Shown one piece after another: positions 63,970 to 64,000 of a DNA stretch of 64,000 nt; position 1 is the stretch's first letter; each line of letters starts with the position of its first letter. Made by a program: the position numbers and the translations under genes. Below the pieces are notes generated by a model that ran no database searches, had not been told where the DNA came from, and saw only the letters and a list, made by a program, of their open reading frames with translations. The stretch comes from Gracilariopsis chorda. Taxonomy: Eukaryota > Rhodophyta > Florideophyceae > Gracilariales > Gracilariaceae. The DNA lies in NCBI GenBank assembly GCA_003194525.1, contig NBIV01000126.1:124001-188000 (forward strand), read 5' to 3'.

Positions 63970-64000
63970 TTGGGACTGCTCCTCTTCCCGAGCTTTCGGA

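Larger units (their letters stand above)
58517..64000 (-). mobile_element. Ty3/gypsy element gypsy-B (hairpin-rich), right end outside window
   Basis: Minus-strand element. The 3' LTR is 59,342-58,517, the polypurine tract 59,354-59,343, and a broken pol runs from 63,969 down to 59,608. Order is reverse transcriptase, RNase H, integrase, very long linker, chromodomain. Gag, protease and the 5' LTR must lie beyond 64,000. The whole interval is GC-rich and filled with short perfect hairpins, unlike gypsy-A. It interrupts PIF-B. Two frameshifts (near 62,893 and within 60,780-60,890) break the polyprotein. Confidence 0.9.

Overview
The window is eukaryotic nuclear DNA and is almost entirely a transposon graveyard. 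There are no operons, bacterial ribosome-binding sites, CRISPR arrays or rRNA genes. Only three small genes look like ordinary host genes, and all three are readable without introns. The mix of intron-poor small secreted cysteine-rich genes, a DM9-domain protein and dense Ty1/copia, Ty3/gypsy, PIF/Harbinger, piggyBac and Mutator-like elements suggests a multicellular red alga (Chondrus-like florideophyte). An oomycete or another alga is not excluded. This assignment is inference; no marker gene fixes the species.

Layout. 1-3,993: no gene; a probable decayed solo LTR at 1,888-2,826. 3,994-12,835: an old copia element split by a young Ty3/gypsy chromovirus (6,202-11,636) with 371-bp LTRs that differ at one base, a 5-bp duplication AGTAC and one open 1,539-aa polyprotein. 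13,761-13,891: a foldback palindrome. 14,212-14,673 (-): DM9-domain gene. 14,967-20,984: copia element with 576/577-bp LTRs, a 5-bp duplication ACTGT and a tRNA-iMet-type primer site whose ATG lies inside the gag reading frame. 22,090-22,899 (-): secreted protein with two copies of a cysteine domain. 23,266-25,834: PIF/Harbinger element with a SANT/Myb-like ORF and a convergent transposase. 26,685-29,568: piggyBac-like element with palindromic ends. 31,350-39,463: Mutator-like element (MULE) of 8.1 kb with ~240-bp terminal inverted repeats and a 9-bp duplication CCTCAGACG; it carries an Ulp1-type protease, an accessory ORF, a SWIM-finger transposase and, on the other strand, a very acidic ORF. 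39,473-53,605: decayed copia-like elements, one split by a gypsy solo LTR (51,813-52,588, duplication GTAAG). 55,783-56,175: a second secreted protein with one copy of the same cysteine domain. 57,828-58,516: a PIF/Harbinger transposase cut by a second gypsy element. 58,517-64,000 (-): that element, running off the right edge.

The most unusual signal is in this last element. Its LTR, untranslated tail, linker and even conserved reverse-transcriptase codons are packed with tiny perfect hairpins of the form CC..GG (stem 4-5, loop 3-4), many only about 20-60 bases apart. Other points of note are the bounded multi-gene MULE with its Ulp1 protease and acidic antisense ORF, the newly visible cysteine-domain family shared by two secreted proteins, and the copia primer site that doubles as a start codon.

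Most transposon genes here are broken by only one or a few in-frame stops or frameshifts, so families and catalytic residues stay recognisable. The exception is the chromovirus at 6.2-11.6 kb, which looks structurally intact.
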